The translations under genes and the position numbers were made by a program. Of a DNA stretch of 64,000 bases, positions 11,996-22,511 are shown piece by piece. Below the pieces are notes generated by a model. It worked only from the letters and a program-made list of their open reading frames with translations. It made no database searches and was not told the DNA's origin. Within the stretch, counting starts at the first letter, position 1, and each line of letters opens with the position of its first letter. Source of the DNA: Pohlia nutans (taxonomy: Eukaryota; Streptophyta; Bryopsida; Bryales; Mniaceae); assembly GCA_022496805.1 (NCBI GenBank), contig CM040091.1, forward strand, positions 12,700,336 through 12,764,335. The letters are read 5' to 3'.

Positions 11996-14900
11996 ATGGC
12001 GCCCTCCGCAATGAAGACGAAGCCGAAGCCGGCCATTGCCATCTCGCAGGATGCCTTCGATGCGGCCGTCAAGGAGAGCATGGAAGATTTCGACATGGAC
12101 TTGGCGGAGGCTGTCCAAGATGCCGTCCAGACGTTCCAAATCCAGGGTGCCGATCTCGCAGGTATTATGGTGCCCTTACTAACTAACAATGGCGGATCTG
12201 CTTTTCCATCGCCCCTTCCTTCTTGCAGCTCAAATGGCGCTTTGCCTTGCTTCTTGTGGCGATAGGGTCTTAAGATAAATCAAAACACCTGAAAAAGCGA
12301 CACTGTAAACGCCAATTTATTTTCTTCAATATCTTCTTGTTAGCAAATCAAGGAGGATTCCAATGCACCAAAAATTGCATTATTTGGATATTGTACGCGA
12401 AAGTTATAAAGATTCAAAAATTCAATGGTAGACGACTTAACCCCTAAGCGTCCACTGTGTATTTTCTGTAGTGTAGGAAACTTGGAACCCCTGCGGCAGA
12501 TCATTTGTTTGTTCGAAAATAACTTCAGTTTGACATGATCGGCATTGTTGATCTTGTAGTATAGAACAAGAGCTTTAAAATGATGTATCGCAATCAGAAA
12601 ACCGACGAAAAATGAGAAAATAACTTCAGTTTGACACGATCGACATGTTGATCTTGTAGTACTCCCTCTGTCCCATAATATATGGCACGTAGGTTCTCTC
12701 AAATCTACTTCTTGAGGTAGATTTGAGAGAACCTACGTGCCAGATATTATGGGACAGATGGAGAATAGAACAATAGCTTTAAAATGATGTATCGCAATCA
12801 GAAAACCGAGGCAAAATGAGAAAGTAACTTCAATTTGACACGATCGACATTGTTGATCTTGTAGTATAGAACAAGAGCTTTAAAATGATGTATTTCAATC
12901 AGAAAACCGAGGTAAAATGAGAAAATGCCACCGTTGCAAAGTTCAGTGATGCAGATGGCCATTTCTGGCGTTTTAGACGCTTAGGGGTTAAAATTGTCTT
13001 GAGTTCTTTCGTTAAGGTGGTGGACAGTCTCAAAGCTCATATGTACTCATTGCACGAGATTTTAGGGTGTCGCATTTAGGGTACGTGTTTCAAATAGGTA
13101 TCTCTACACTTAAAGCATTGACTATAGTTTTCACAGTTTCAATGCTCCAAAGTATACCTTATTTGGATAGGAGTTCAAAGGTTCAAAGTTTTTATTGATA
13201 GATGACCTAAAATCGACATGATGGTGTACATTCTCAAAATCAATAATATGTACTCATCGTGCGAGGATTTCAGTTGTTGCATTTAGGTACGCGTAGCAAT
13301 TAGGTACCTCTACCTTGATGTGGAATCAGTTGCTGCGATGGAGAGTGTAATCTTCTAAAGCAATGTCATCGAAGGAGCAATTGACGATGGGCACGAAAAA
13401 TCTTTATTGATATCTTGCGCTCTATGTTCTTGATAATATGTACCTACCATTTCTGGTACCAAGCTTTTATGTGTAATTGAACCTCAAGCTTATCAATCGA
13501 CTTTATAAGCTATTTGAATGTTATTCCTGGGGCAGATCTGAACGTCCGTAACCGCTCTGAGCAATCGTTCCATTGTAGTACCCGATTGTAAAACCAGATG
13601 TCAGCGATTGATTTCAGATATAGTATGGAGGAAGGTGAGCTTCCGAAGCCTGTGTACTCGAAGGAACTTGAGCCTTCTCTTGAGGCTCAAACTGATATAA
13701 CGGATATCGAGTCTCCACAGACCGAGGATGATAAGATGGTTGAGGTTAATGTTGAGCCCCTGCTAGCTAAGGATGATGATATGGCAAATGCCGAGCTTCC
13801 ATTGTCTAACGATGATCAGAAGGACTTTGAGCCTCCTCTCTCAGTAGCAGTCAATGATAATAAACTGGACGATGTTGAGCCCTCATTAGCTAAGGATGAT
13901 AATATCGCAAATGCTGAGCTTCCCCTTTCTAGCGATGCTCATAAGGATATTGAGCAGCGTTCAGTAGCAGTCAACGATAATAAGCTGGACGATATTGAGC
14001 CCTTACTAACTAAGGATGATAATATTTCAAATGCTGAGCTCCACCTGTCTAGCGATACTCATCAGGGTATTGAGCCTTCTCTCTCAGAAGCTGAGACTGA
14101 GCAGCCTTTAGTAGCAGTCAATGATAACAAATTGGACGATGTTGAGTCCCTTGTGGAAACAGAAGAGAATTTAGTTGAAGTTGACAATGCAGTTGCTAAG
14201 GATCATAATTTGGAGCGTCTTGTGGCTGAGCCTGGCAACCCAGAACAACATGAGCCTCTAACGGCTCAAAGTGATTCCATAGATGTTCAGTATCAGTTTA
14301 ATATGATGACTAAATATGATGATGACTTGGAGGAGATTGAGCCTCCTGTGGCCACGGCAGGCAAGATTTTTAGTTTTGACCATGTCTCGTACGGATTAGG
14401 AGGACCAGCTTTCAAATTCCATATGCCCAAATTTAGTGGTCCTTCTAATCTGAACATGACTCATCAGTGTTCTGTATCTTCAATGCCCATTACGTGATGG
14501 TGCTTGCCGTTAGCTGAACTAACAATTGGAATATTTCTGTGTTTATTCCAGGTATTGTTACTGATGGAAGCAACATTGGAAAGGCCGACTATGTGCATCC
14601 TGTAGTAGGAGCTTTGAAGGAACTGGACAAGAGTCTGCTCCTTCTACGATTGGAAGATGGAAGCTACATCAACTGGGAAGACAAACAAACAGGTGACTTT
14701 GACAATACTTTACATGAGTGAACTTTCGAAGTGAACTCCTGGGGCGTCAGAAGCACTGAAAATTATCCGACTTCGAATTAAATACGTGGTCGAGTCAGTG
14801 TGGTCCAAAAGAACCGGGGTAATAAATAATGTGTGTGAAGTCAGCTGCTGTTTGGACCACGAAGACATATTTTTGCATCAGCTTAAATGGTTTTTTTATT

Positions 14901-17894
14901 GGGATGTGTTCGAAGGTTTGAAGGCAAGTATGGGAGTTGTCTTGGAAGAGACTCTCCTGTGTAGTTTTCTAAGATGTTAATTTTTAATGTGTGAGGTTGT
15001 TCGTCTTTAATGTGTTATACAGTGTTCTTGGTGACTTGGATCTTGATTTGACCGGACATACATGTGGGTATGCAGAACCTAAAAGAGTTGAAACACTCTT
15101 TGAGGCAGCTGTTGAGGCGTTGGAAAAGGTTGCAAAATTGTGCAATAAAACTGAACCAGAAAATTGTCAGATGGCTGTGAAGTACGGGGGTGTTGAAGCA
15201 AGCATACAGGCCTACTATGCCCTGCAGACGTATAGAATGTCTTGGGGAAGCCTTGCCTTTAAAGTTCTCCACAGCCTTATCGCAGGTGATTTCAAGGTTT
15301 TTTTTCATGTCAAATTTGGTAGCTGTAAGGCCTCACTCTTTGTCAATCCTTCTGCCAATCTTTGGGAATGCCTAGCACGATTTAGAGAGCATTGCTTGCA
15401 AAGGATGTTTTTTTCAAGGCATTTTCTTTTGATCTATTTCTCTTGACCACCAATGCTTGTGGCCCTTGTTTCTTCTGCTCACTGTCTGCTGGTTTTCTTC
15501 CTAGGACACCCCTTCAGAAGAACCAGGTAAAGAAGCGTTTCTGAAAGCAAATGGGCCCCAGGTTGTTCTGGAAGCTTTAGCCATGGAGAATATTGTGAGT
15601 ACAACACTTCCTTTGTTGACTTTGGTCGTTCAATTTTGAAGCAGAAGTTCCTGAAGTAGGGATCACTGACCTTTTGAGGAAAATGGCGTGTTTGCGTTCC
15701 TGTTTCTTGATTATCAACCATTTATGTTCAAGAATCGTATTTAGATTAATGTTCAGATCTACATCAAAATTGGTACCCCTTTTCAATTTTCACTAGGCCT
15801 TTGCTGCGAAGTAGTATGCTCAGAGGTGAGTATGAAGTGGATGCTGAGGTTTTAATTAGTGTTAGGTTTGCAGGAACTCTATGAGCCTATGAATCGCGAG
15901 TTGTCTTGCATAGCAGCGAACGCTTTGGCCTTGGCTGCAGCCAAGAATGAAACTTTGAAAAACACTTTTATGGATCTGGGGGCAGATGAGGCACTTGTAA
16001 AATACCTCAAAAACCATGCAGAGGAAATGGGATCGGATGGTGCTGCACTTCAAGCTGCTTGTGAAGCAATTCGGTCATTGACTGTGGCAGACGACGATCG
16101 ACCTGCCGCTTCCAATGTAATTCTGATGGGTTGCTTCCTTAATGTTCTTCTGACCTGTAGTCATTCAGTACTGATATGCTATTGACCCGTTCATGGGGGT
16201 GGTTTGTGAAAGTCATCTAGTTCATGCATAATCAGAGATATGTTTGTCCTGACACAGGCCTTCAAGAATGCTATGAAGATTGCCAAAGCTGGGGCAATGG
16301 ATGCCTTTATTGAGATTCTTCCACAGAGATCCAAGGCCCTCCCAATTCTGCCTTCTCTTTGTCTTACTCTCAAGAGCTTGGCTGTCAACGTAAGCTGACT
16401 CCACCTCCAACTTCTCGTTGTATTACAGAACTTGTAGTAAAATTGCTACCTGTGGTGCCTTCAAAACGATTCGGGAAAGCCGGGTTGCGTAGTTGTTGAG
16501 ACTTAATGACCAGCTGGTGTATTGTTATGAGAAGATGCTTTGCTTACGGTAGCGCGGTTGTTTCCAGGATGAAATATGCAGGGATTTTGCTGAGGAAGGT
16601 GGTCTTGATATGGTCCTTAATTTTTTGGACTATGCCTGTAAATATCCCAATAAAATTGTGGGACGCTCTTCATGTGCACTCTTGTCTCAGGTTGGTTGTT
16701 TCTCTGCAAAACTGATCAAAACTGCACTCCATTGTGTCTTTTTATCATTAAACTGTTCCTCATCTGCTTTCAGTTCATTAGTACCGGGCAGTACTAATTA
16801 ATTGAAGCATGCTATCAACCTGTTTTGGCAATCAGCAGTGACAAACATGGTTGTGTTGTATCTCATGGTCGTCCTTTTTCCTGGAATGAGCGTTCCAGCT
16901 TGCAGGCAGTGATGCAAACAAGGAGGAAATCGTGAAAAGTGGTGGCCTGCAAAAAATATTCCAGCTCATGAAATGCTACAATGAGCATCCATCAGTGCTT
17001 CAAGAGGTGAAAAGCACATCACTATTGCATCACTGTTTGATGGGAGGGAAGAGTTTGACTACCACCTTGTCTGGATAGTTACGCATATGATTATGCTCAA
17101 TTGGTGACGCAGTGCTTGGGTTGCAGGGTTGTGCAGCGATAGCTACATTGACTCTCCGCTCACCACAACACGTGACCAAAGCAGTTGAAGCTGGGGCTCT
17201 TGATGTTGCAGCAGAGGTGATGGAGGCTCATCCCAACGCCCCTCACATGCTTCGACAAGCTTGTCAGATGGTTCGCAACCTAAATGTTCGAAACCCAGAG
17301 AACAGGTACGAATTGCTGGAACAGGCAAATGTGCATAGTGGTTGTGTCCTGATAAGTACGGAATATGTAGAAATCGTAGACTAAGCCACATGATGTGCAG
17401 TACACAGATTCATACGAAGTTAAAATATTGTACTCCCTCCCTCCCAAAGTTATTGTCAAGTTTGAAAGTCATGTTTGAAAGTGCTTTTTTAAGTAGGTCA
17501 AAAAAATACTTCCTTGTGGCTAATTTTATTTAGGTTGCAATGAACACATGCAACGTTCTTCAATCATTCTAGTGACATAATTTGGAACCTTTTTTAATCA
17601 TGTTTCTTACAATATGATCAATGAAATTGGCTCAAAGAAATACCAAGTAAACAAGTAGGACAAGAACTTTGGGACGGAGTGCGTAGCTTCGATTTGAGTA
17701 ACAATCATCTTATGATACAGTTTTTAGAAAGGATTTATGATCGTGAAGTTTCTGTGCTATTGTTGTGGTGCAGGCCTATTAGTCTTGAGAAGGGTTTGGA
17801 GCCGTTGTTGCGGAGAGCTAAAGATACTCATGAGATCTGCAAAGACGTTGCTTCAGCTGCACTTCGTGACATAGGGATTGAAGATTACCTGTAG
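11996..17894 (+). CDS. ARMC6: ARMC6-like armadillo-repeat protein
   Basis: Ten exons: 11996-12161, 14552-14692, 15076-15296, 15505-15594, 15874-16116, 16258-16389, 16568-16694, 16906-17006, 17127-17305 and 17774-17894. All phases join, giving 506 aa, close to human ARMC6. The N-terminus (SQDAFDAAVKESMEDFDM, then VQTFQIQGADLAGIV) matches the family's start; the middle consists of armadillo helices (NRELSCIAANALALAAAKNE, GGLDMVLNFLDYACKYP, EEIVKSGGLQKIF, GCAAIATLTLRSPQHV); the C-terminus EICKDVASAALRDIGIEDYL matches ARMC6. The family is widespread in eukaryotes, probably a protein-binding scaffold, with poorly known function. Two borders needed judgement: exon 3 ends at AAG/gttttt, not GCAG/gtgatt, and exon 7 uses the second GT, because only these keep frame. 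Intron 1 (2.4 kb) holds transposons and a long ORF. Confidence 0.9.
12515..12920. repeat. 100-bp tandem repeat, three units
   Basis: Units start at 12515, 12615 and 12820 (AACTTCAGTTTGACA, CGATCGACAT, TTGATCTTGTAGTATAGAAC, AAAATGATGTAT, AATCAGAAAACCGA). Spacing is 100 bp, then 205 bp. The excess 104 bp equals a 102-bp MITE plus a 2-bp target duplication. Confidence 0.85.
12662..12763. mobile_element. Stowaway-like MITE, 102 bp
   Basis: Almost perfect hairpin. Terminal CTCCCTCTGTCCCATAATAT is matched by ATATTATGGGACAGATGGAG, with GTAGATTTGAGAGAACCTAC arms inside. This is the plant Stowaway (Tc1/mariner) end type with TA target; the left TA is intact and the right one reads AA. Neighbouring tandem units show the empty site. 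Confidence 0.9.
13598..14497 (+). CDS. Repetitive acidic ORF inside ARMC6-like intron 1
   Basis: A 299-codon open frame on the same strand as the host gene, 54 bp upstream of its exon 2, not in the ARMC6 family. It is very rich in Asp and Glu and carries 3-4 repeats of about 40 residues (AVNDNKLDDVEPSLAKDDN, ANAELPLSSDAHKDIE). DNA units start at 13841, 13961 and about 14108; the first two are exactly 120 bp apart, the third displaced by 27 bp, both multiples of three. The C-terminal part differs (FSFDHVSYGLGGPAFKFHMP). The first ATG follows an AG, so it might begin an alternative exon, but it ends in TGA before exon 2 and cannot read into it. It could be an alternative 5' exon, a nested gene or a relic. 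No function is inferred. Confidence 0.45.
   Translation: MSAIDFRYSMEEGELPKPVYSKELEPSLEAQTDITDIESPQTEDDKMVEVNVEPLLAKDDDMANAELPLSNDDQKDFEPPLSVAVNDNKLDDVEPSLAKDDNIANAELPLSSDAHKDIEQRSVAVNDNKLDDIEPLLTKDDNISNAELHLSSDTHQGIEPSLSEAETEQPLVAVNDNKLDDVESLVETEENLVEVDNAVAKDHNLERLVAEPGNPEQHEPLTAQSDSIDVQYQFNMMTKYDDDLEEIEPPVATAGKIFSFDHVSYGLGGPAFKFHMPKFSGPSNLNMTHQCSVSSMPIT
17433..17679. mobile_element. Stowaway-like MITE in ARMC6-like intron 9
   Basis: Ends CTCCCTCCCTCCCAAAGTTA and the complement, ACTTTGGGACGGAG, after a TA at 17431-17432. The interior has GTTTGAAAGT repeats and AAGTAGGTCAAAAAAATACT, common for this class. It lies wholly between exons 9 and 10. The right TA is degenerate. Confidence 0.8.
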
Positions 17895-18454
17895 TCAAAG
17901 GCCTATTAGGCCCTTGAGCCTGTTGCAGCACATTCCATGTCCTCAGGTTGTTATTTTCTAGTAAGCCCTTGGGCCTAGGCTAATTTTTGCCCATCACCCG
18001 GCATTTTTCTGCTATCGATGAGAACTGGCAACGAAAGAATGTGCAGACGTAACCTTCGAATGTTTCATACGACTCACTTGAAGCGGTGACGATGACTGAC
18101 TATGCATTTGTACGACAGTGGCTACAAAAAGCTAGAACATACCAGCTATGGTGCTTCAAGCAGCTTATGGCCAATGTGTCCTTGAATTATTCATTCCTGG
18201 TTAACAACGTTCTTAGAATTCCAAAGTAAAGCTTTAAAATCTGTAACAGTCAATGATCTCCTGGCAACTTTTAGTCCTTCAGATCAGTATCTTTTTGGTT
18301 TTATTGACACTTTCAAATGGATGAATATGTCTTCCTGTGTCTGCCATTATGCCATTTTGTATGTAGGTGTTCATCATCACTATGTGTGTTTATCACTTCA
18401 ACCTTTGAATCATTATGTTGTGTGAAAAGCCATGAACATGAAAAGACATTTGAG

Positions 18455-19503
18455 TTAACCCCTAAAGGATTGGAGTGTTTTTCCTCCAAAAAAAATACTC
18501 CAATGCTACCATTTTTACTCCCCCATGAAAAAAAATTCATAAAAATGTTATTTCTTACCTTCTAACAGTAACATCTTGTCCTAAACTACTTGAAAAACAT
18601 ACACAAGAAATTTTGTTAATTTTGATTGCATGGATTGCAAGATAATTGTGTTTGATGGAAAAGCATCCCTGAAAATTTCAGGTGTGTTTGACTGTGGTTA
18701 CATCAAAAAAACCTCACTACACTAAATAGGTAGATTAGTTTTAAATACACTAATTTACATAAACATGTTGTAAATTTTTATTGTTGACCAAGTTTTTTAC
18801 CCTCTATATTGGTCAAGATGGGGATCTTTCAATAGTATTGGAATCAATGTCTTTGGTAATTTTTTTTGTGGAGAGTAAAAATCTATAATATTTTCAAATC
18901 TTATAATTATCTAACACTGATCTACCTATTTAGTGTACCAAAACTCGTCCCACTTCACTTTCACATTCTTTATGATGTTACTTAGTTGTGTACCAATTTT
19001 CGTTGTGTTTGGAGATGTTTAGGATGTTGAAAAACACCTTGCATTTGTTGGGGGTTTAAAAGTTCAAAAAAGACTCTTTGTTTTTGGAATTGCAATATTT
19101 TTTACTTATTTAAATTTAAAATACAAATTTGAGCGGTGAAACATAAGTACATTCCACCCTTTTTAGAATGGCAAAAAAAAAAAAAAAAAAAAATTTAAAA
19201 AAAAAATTAAAATCTCTAAGTTTTAGAAGAAACGTAGGACATTTTCTAAGAAATTTAGAAATTTAGAAAATTAAGGTTTAAATTCTAAGATTTTAGAAAT
19301 TTTTGATAAATCACTGCAACATGAAATGAGGCATAGAATTTTCACAAATCGTCTCCTTTATAATTGGATCACACATATATGAAGCTTACTATAAAATCTA
19401 TAGTAAAATATCAACACTACAAAAAGTGTGTAACATATGAGAAAAATTGGATGAAATTTGTAAATTGTTCAAAAAAATGGATGCTTGGGCAGTTAGGGAT
19501 TAA
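18455..19503. mobile_element. TTAA-type MITE remnants, possibly composite
   Basis: A left end TTAACCCCTAAAGG at 18455 is followed by an ATTGGAGT...ACTCCAAT hairpin. About 1 kb on, the segment 19290-19503 (CACTGCAACATGAAATGAGG, ACTACAAAAAGTG, final GGGATTAA) matches the right part of the element at 34023-34609. The ends are from different subfamilies, so these are probably two truncated copies rather than one element. Confidence 0.5.
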
Positions 19504-20453
19504 CTTAAATTGTAGTTACCTTCACGTGAGTGAAATTTGATTAGGAAAGAATAATGAATTTGAATATACTAGGTCTTTCTATTCCATATGAGCTTCCATT
19601 TCAATAAAAATATTCTGAAGTTTTGAACTATTGAATGTGTACTAAATCTATTCTTTGAGGTTGACAAACAAATGAAAGTTGTAGATGATGACTTTTCCAT
19701 GACATCTATACGGTTGGATTAAGTAACAGTGTTGAAATATATTTAAATGTGATTTAAAAAGAGATTATTGATTTAAGTATATGAAATATACAAAAATACT
19801 CACTATTTTATGAATTTTGGAATGATTAGCCAAAAGTGCATAATGTACAACATTGAATCATCTTTTGCACAATGTGCAATATTTCAAATACTTCTATTTT
19901 TGATTGCTTACAAAGAGATCTCAAGACACCTCTTTCGAGCAATAATAAAACTCATGTCATCAGAAAAGTTGGGCCAAACTACTTTGGTGTCATTTTGACA
20001 CCAAAGGCTGCATACAGGTCATTTTGATGTCATTTTATCCATACTAGGTTGGTATGAAGGTTGGCACCAAATTATCTTAGTTGCATTTCAATGCACCATC
20101 ATGGCATGATGTTCACATGCTTTGAAGTTCTTGATGGCGAATAATTTCACCACTATAGAAGCACAATGATTTCAACCAATCATAAAGAATTACAAGATGA
20201 GAGTATTAAATTGCAATTTCAGTGAATTTTCAAAAAAAATCTTTTAAATTCATTTGAAAAATAACGAAACATTGGTATATTTCAAATTCAATTGTAGTAT
20301 AAAATTCTCCTGGCTAGTAAGAATGTCTTACATTTTCTCTTCATAATTGATGCTCAAAATAGTATAGAAACCTCATAATATAATACTTTTGAGTGTTGCT
20401 TAAAACCTGTATCATTTAGGGGATTAAAACTTTAAATACAATTAAATTCATTA

Positions 20454-20817
20454 GAATTATCCGTAAACTAAAGGGTTGAGTAGGCGTTAGTTTGGAGAAA
20501 ATTAAAATTTGGAGAAACAAAAACTATTGAGAGAAGTTCTAGGAAATCAAAAGAATGGGTGAGTGGGGACGGCCTAGGTACATATAGCGAGAATCTATTG
20601 CCAGAAAAGGGGCTAGCAATCACCTTCTTCATGTGCGAAGGTGAATAATAAAAACTTGGGTGAGAAGTTTTTATAGCACCGATTTTGGTACTTTCAAACT
20701 TTGCATCCACAAATTTTTTTTTAGTACCCGACACACGTTCTTTTTCGAAGATTACTGCCACTATTCACTCAAACTATGGTCTACTCACCCACTTTTGAGG
20801 AACTTTACAGATAACTC
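20454..20817. mobile_element. GAGTTATC-ended TIR element, 364 bp
   Basis: Left GAATTATCCGTAAACTAAAG and right complement of GAGTTATCTGTAAAGTTCCT are inverted repeats extending to GGGTTGAGTAG / GGGTGAGTAG. The same termini bound 34857-35136 and 48613-49092. Non-coding; superfamily unassigned. Confidence 0.65.
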
Positions 20818-20862
20818 TATTGTCATCAGGACTAAGAATGAAGTCTATTAACGCATATTCTA

Positions 20863-21192
20863 TTGACCCCTAAACGTCCCAGCGTCCAGAAACTGGATCA
20901 CGAATAGATTCAAAGCCTTGCAACTTTCTCATACAATATAGGATGACTTTCATCCAAGTCATCTTTGGAAGCCCATTAGGTTCTCTACCAAATAAAGTAA
21001 ATCTCTTGTGATACTGAGATGTTGTTAATATTGGAGAGGCCTCCAAATGCAAGTATGCCAAATTTGTTGGGTAGATTTCATACTTGCAATGGACCTCTCA
21101 TATACACCTCATGTACATGTGAGCCATGCTTATATCTATTTTTGAGGCTAGCATCTACTAGTGTTCAAAGGATTGGTACATTTAAGGGTTAT
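20863..21192. mobile_element. Decayed TTAA-type MITE
   Basis: The left end TTGACCCCTAAACGTCC with adjacent AGCGTCCAGAAACTGGA hairpin resembles the ends at 47984 and 49223. The right end reads TTTAAGGGTTAT. Both flanking TTAA have one substitution. 330 bp. Confidence 0.45.
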
Positions 21193-21228
21193 GAATGCAT
21201 CTTTTTGAGCATATACTAGAGTTAACCC

Positions 21229-21776
21229 TTAACCCCTAAGTGACGGATCAACCATTTTATGGTCTCTGCCATTTTTTTATGGGCTGCCCAAAATAGGAAT
21301 TTTTTTTTATAGAAAATAAAAAATATTTTCAAATAGGTAATCAAGTCTACTTTCCAACCCAATTTGATTCATGTCAATCCGACTTAAACTCCACCCGGGA
21401 GAAATTTTCAAAGAAAAACACTTCTACATTGTCTAGTGTTAGAAAACTTACTATTTGGGGAAAGTAATGATGTTCTCTCTGTTGAAAAATTTGCAATTTT
21501 TGATTTTAGAATAGAATGTCTAGTTTTAACAAATCATACAAAATTTCAAATTCTAAAAATAAAATTTGTGATTCTTATAAATATTTGAAGTTAAATGCTT
21601 CTAAATTCATTATGAGATGATAAAAAGCTATTTTTTGATATTTGACTATATGGAAAATTACTAAACATCAAGCTCCTCATTTTCTCTTTTGGACCAAACT
21701 TCATCAAAGTTGAAGAAGTAATTTTTTATAACACATTTATGTTTTGCCCTTACCCCCTCCGTCATTTAGGGGTTAA
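21229..21776. mobile_element. TTAA-flanked MITE (piggyBac-like), 548 bp
   Basis: Ends TTAACCCCTAAGTGACGG and its near-perfect complement CCGTCATTTAGGGGTTAA. Inverted relative of 52834-53384 along its whole length (CTCCACCCGGGAGAA versus TTCTCCCGGGTGGAG). Confidence 0.8.
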
Positions 21777-22265
21777 ACGACAATGCAAGCCCCACTGCAC
21801 CAAATGAGGTTTTTCATTGCACAAAATTCTCCCAAATGCCAAACCGAGCACCTTAGAAAGATCTATACTTCTTTAGAATAGAGCCAAAGTAAATTAGAAA
21901 CAAAATCATGCTTAAAATGAAATTTAAAAGAGATTTTGGGTGTGGTATCAGGAAAGCACATGTCGTTTAAGGGTTAACCGAAAAGTCAGTTCAAAGAGGA
22001 AAGTTTTAGCAAACTCCTCTTGAACTCATATTGAAATATAAATAGACCAAAAACTAAATCACGATGAGTTGGAAGACAATCTAAAGCAAGCCACTGCCAT
22101 TATTCTTGACACCTCGTACGTAATGACTCCCATACCTCCTACCAAAGCTCCAAGCCTATGGCCCACAAGGGAATAAGCTATGACACGACCCTATTCAACT
22201 CAAGTATAGCTCAAAAAAGAGATTAGAAGTAGAACAAAAAAGGAGATTAGATGGCCTTCTTTTCG

Positions 22266-22410
22266 GTCAACTCGACCATGGTAATGCAAAATTGATTCCA
22301 TGTGAGTTCACTAGAAAGTCAACCTTGGCTTGCGTAGAAAGTCAACCTTGGCTTGCGTAGAAAGTCAACACTTGAGTGGGAAGTGGAGTGATGAAAGGAC
22401 TTAGGTCAAC
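22266..22410. promoter_or_regulatory. Cluster of W-box-like GTCAA(C) motifs
   Basis: GTCAA(C), the complement of the W-box core TTGAC, occurs at 22266, 22318, 22341, 22364 and 22405. The middle three sit in a 23-bp tandem repeat (AGAAAGTCAACCTTGGCTTG). They lie 100-250 bp upstream of the J-protein start codon. W-boxes bind WRKY factors in plants; a role here is inferred from motif density only. Confidence 0.4.
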
Positions 22411-22511
22411 CATCTCCTTCCTCGCACGATTGTCGATGGCCCACGCCATAGCCAACTAAACTTACTGTGGCCAACTCTTCGACACCCTCATTGTTCTCTC
22501 TCCGCTCCGCC

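Larger units (their letters stand above)
12437..12991. mobile_element. TTAA-flanked MITE with internal tandem array, 555 bp
   Basis: A perfect 16-bp inverted repeat (TTAACCCCTAAGCGTC and complement) bounds an element in intron 1 of the ARMC6-like gene. Its interior is largely three copies of a 100-bp tandem repeat, the middle copy interrupted by a Stowaway-like MITE. Confidence 0.8.
17895..22511. other. Repeat-rich spacer between two plus-strand genes
   Basis: Contains the 3' end of the ARMC6-like gene, the MITEs listed below, poly-A and poly-T tracts (for example 19170-19200) and the promoter of the J-protein gene. No open frame looks coding. A further TTTAAGGGTTAA end at about 21966-21978 lacks an obvious partner. 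Confidence 0.6.

Noticed and set aside
13534..13563. Short sequence after a GGGGCAG acceptor reading LNVRNRSE, similar to LNVRNPEN of ARMC6 exon 9
   Set aside because: Too short, with stops soon after in that frame. Probably coincidence, though a duplicated exon fragment cannot be excluded.
15286..15304. GCAG/GTGATT as the exon 3 donor of the ARMC6-like gene
   Set aside because: It would shift the frame and meet a stop in exon 4. The next donor (AAG/GTTTTT) keeps phase 0 and family similarity.
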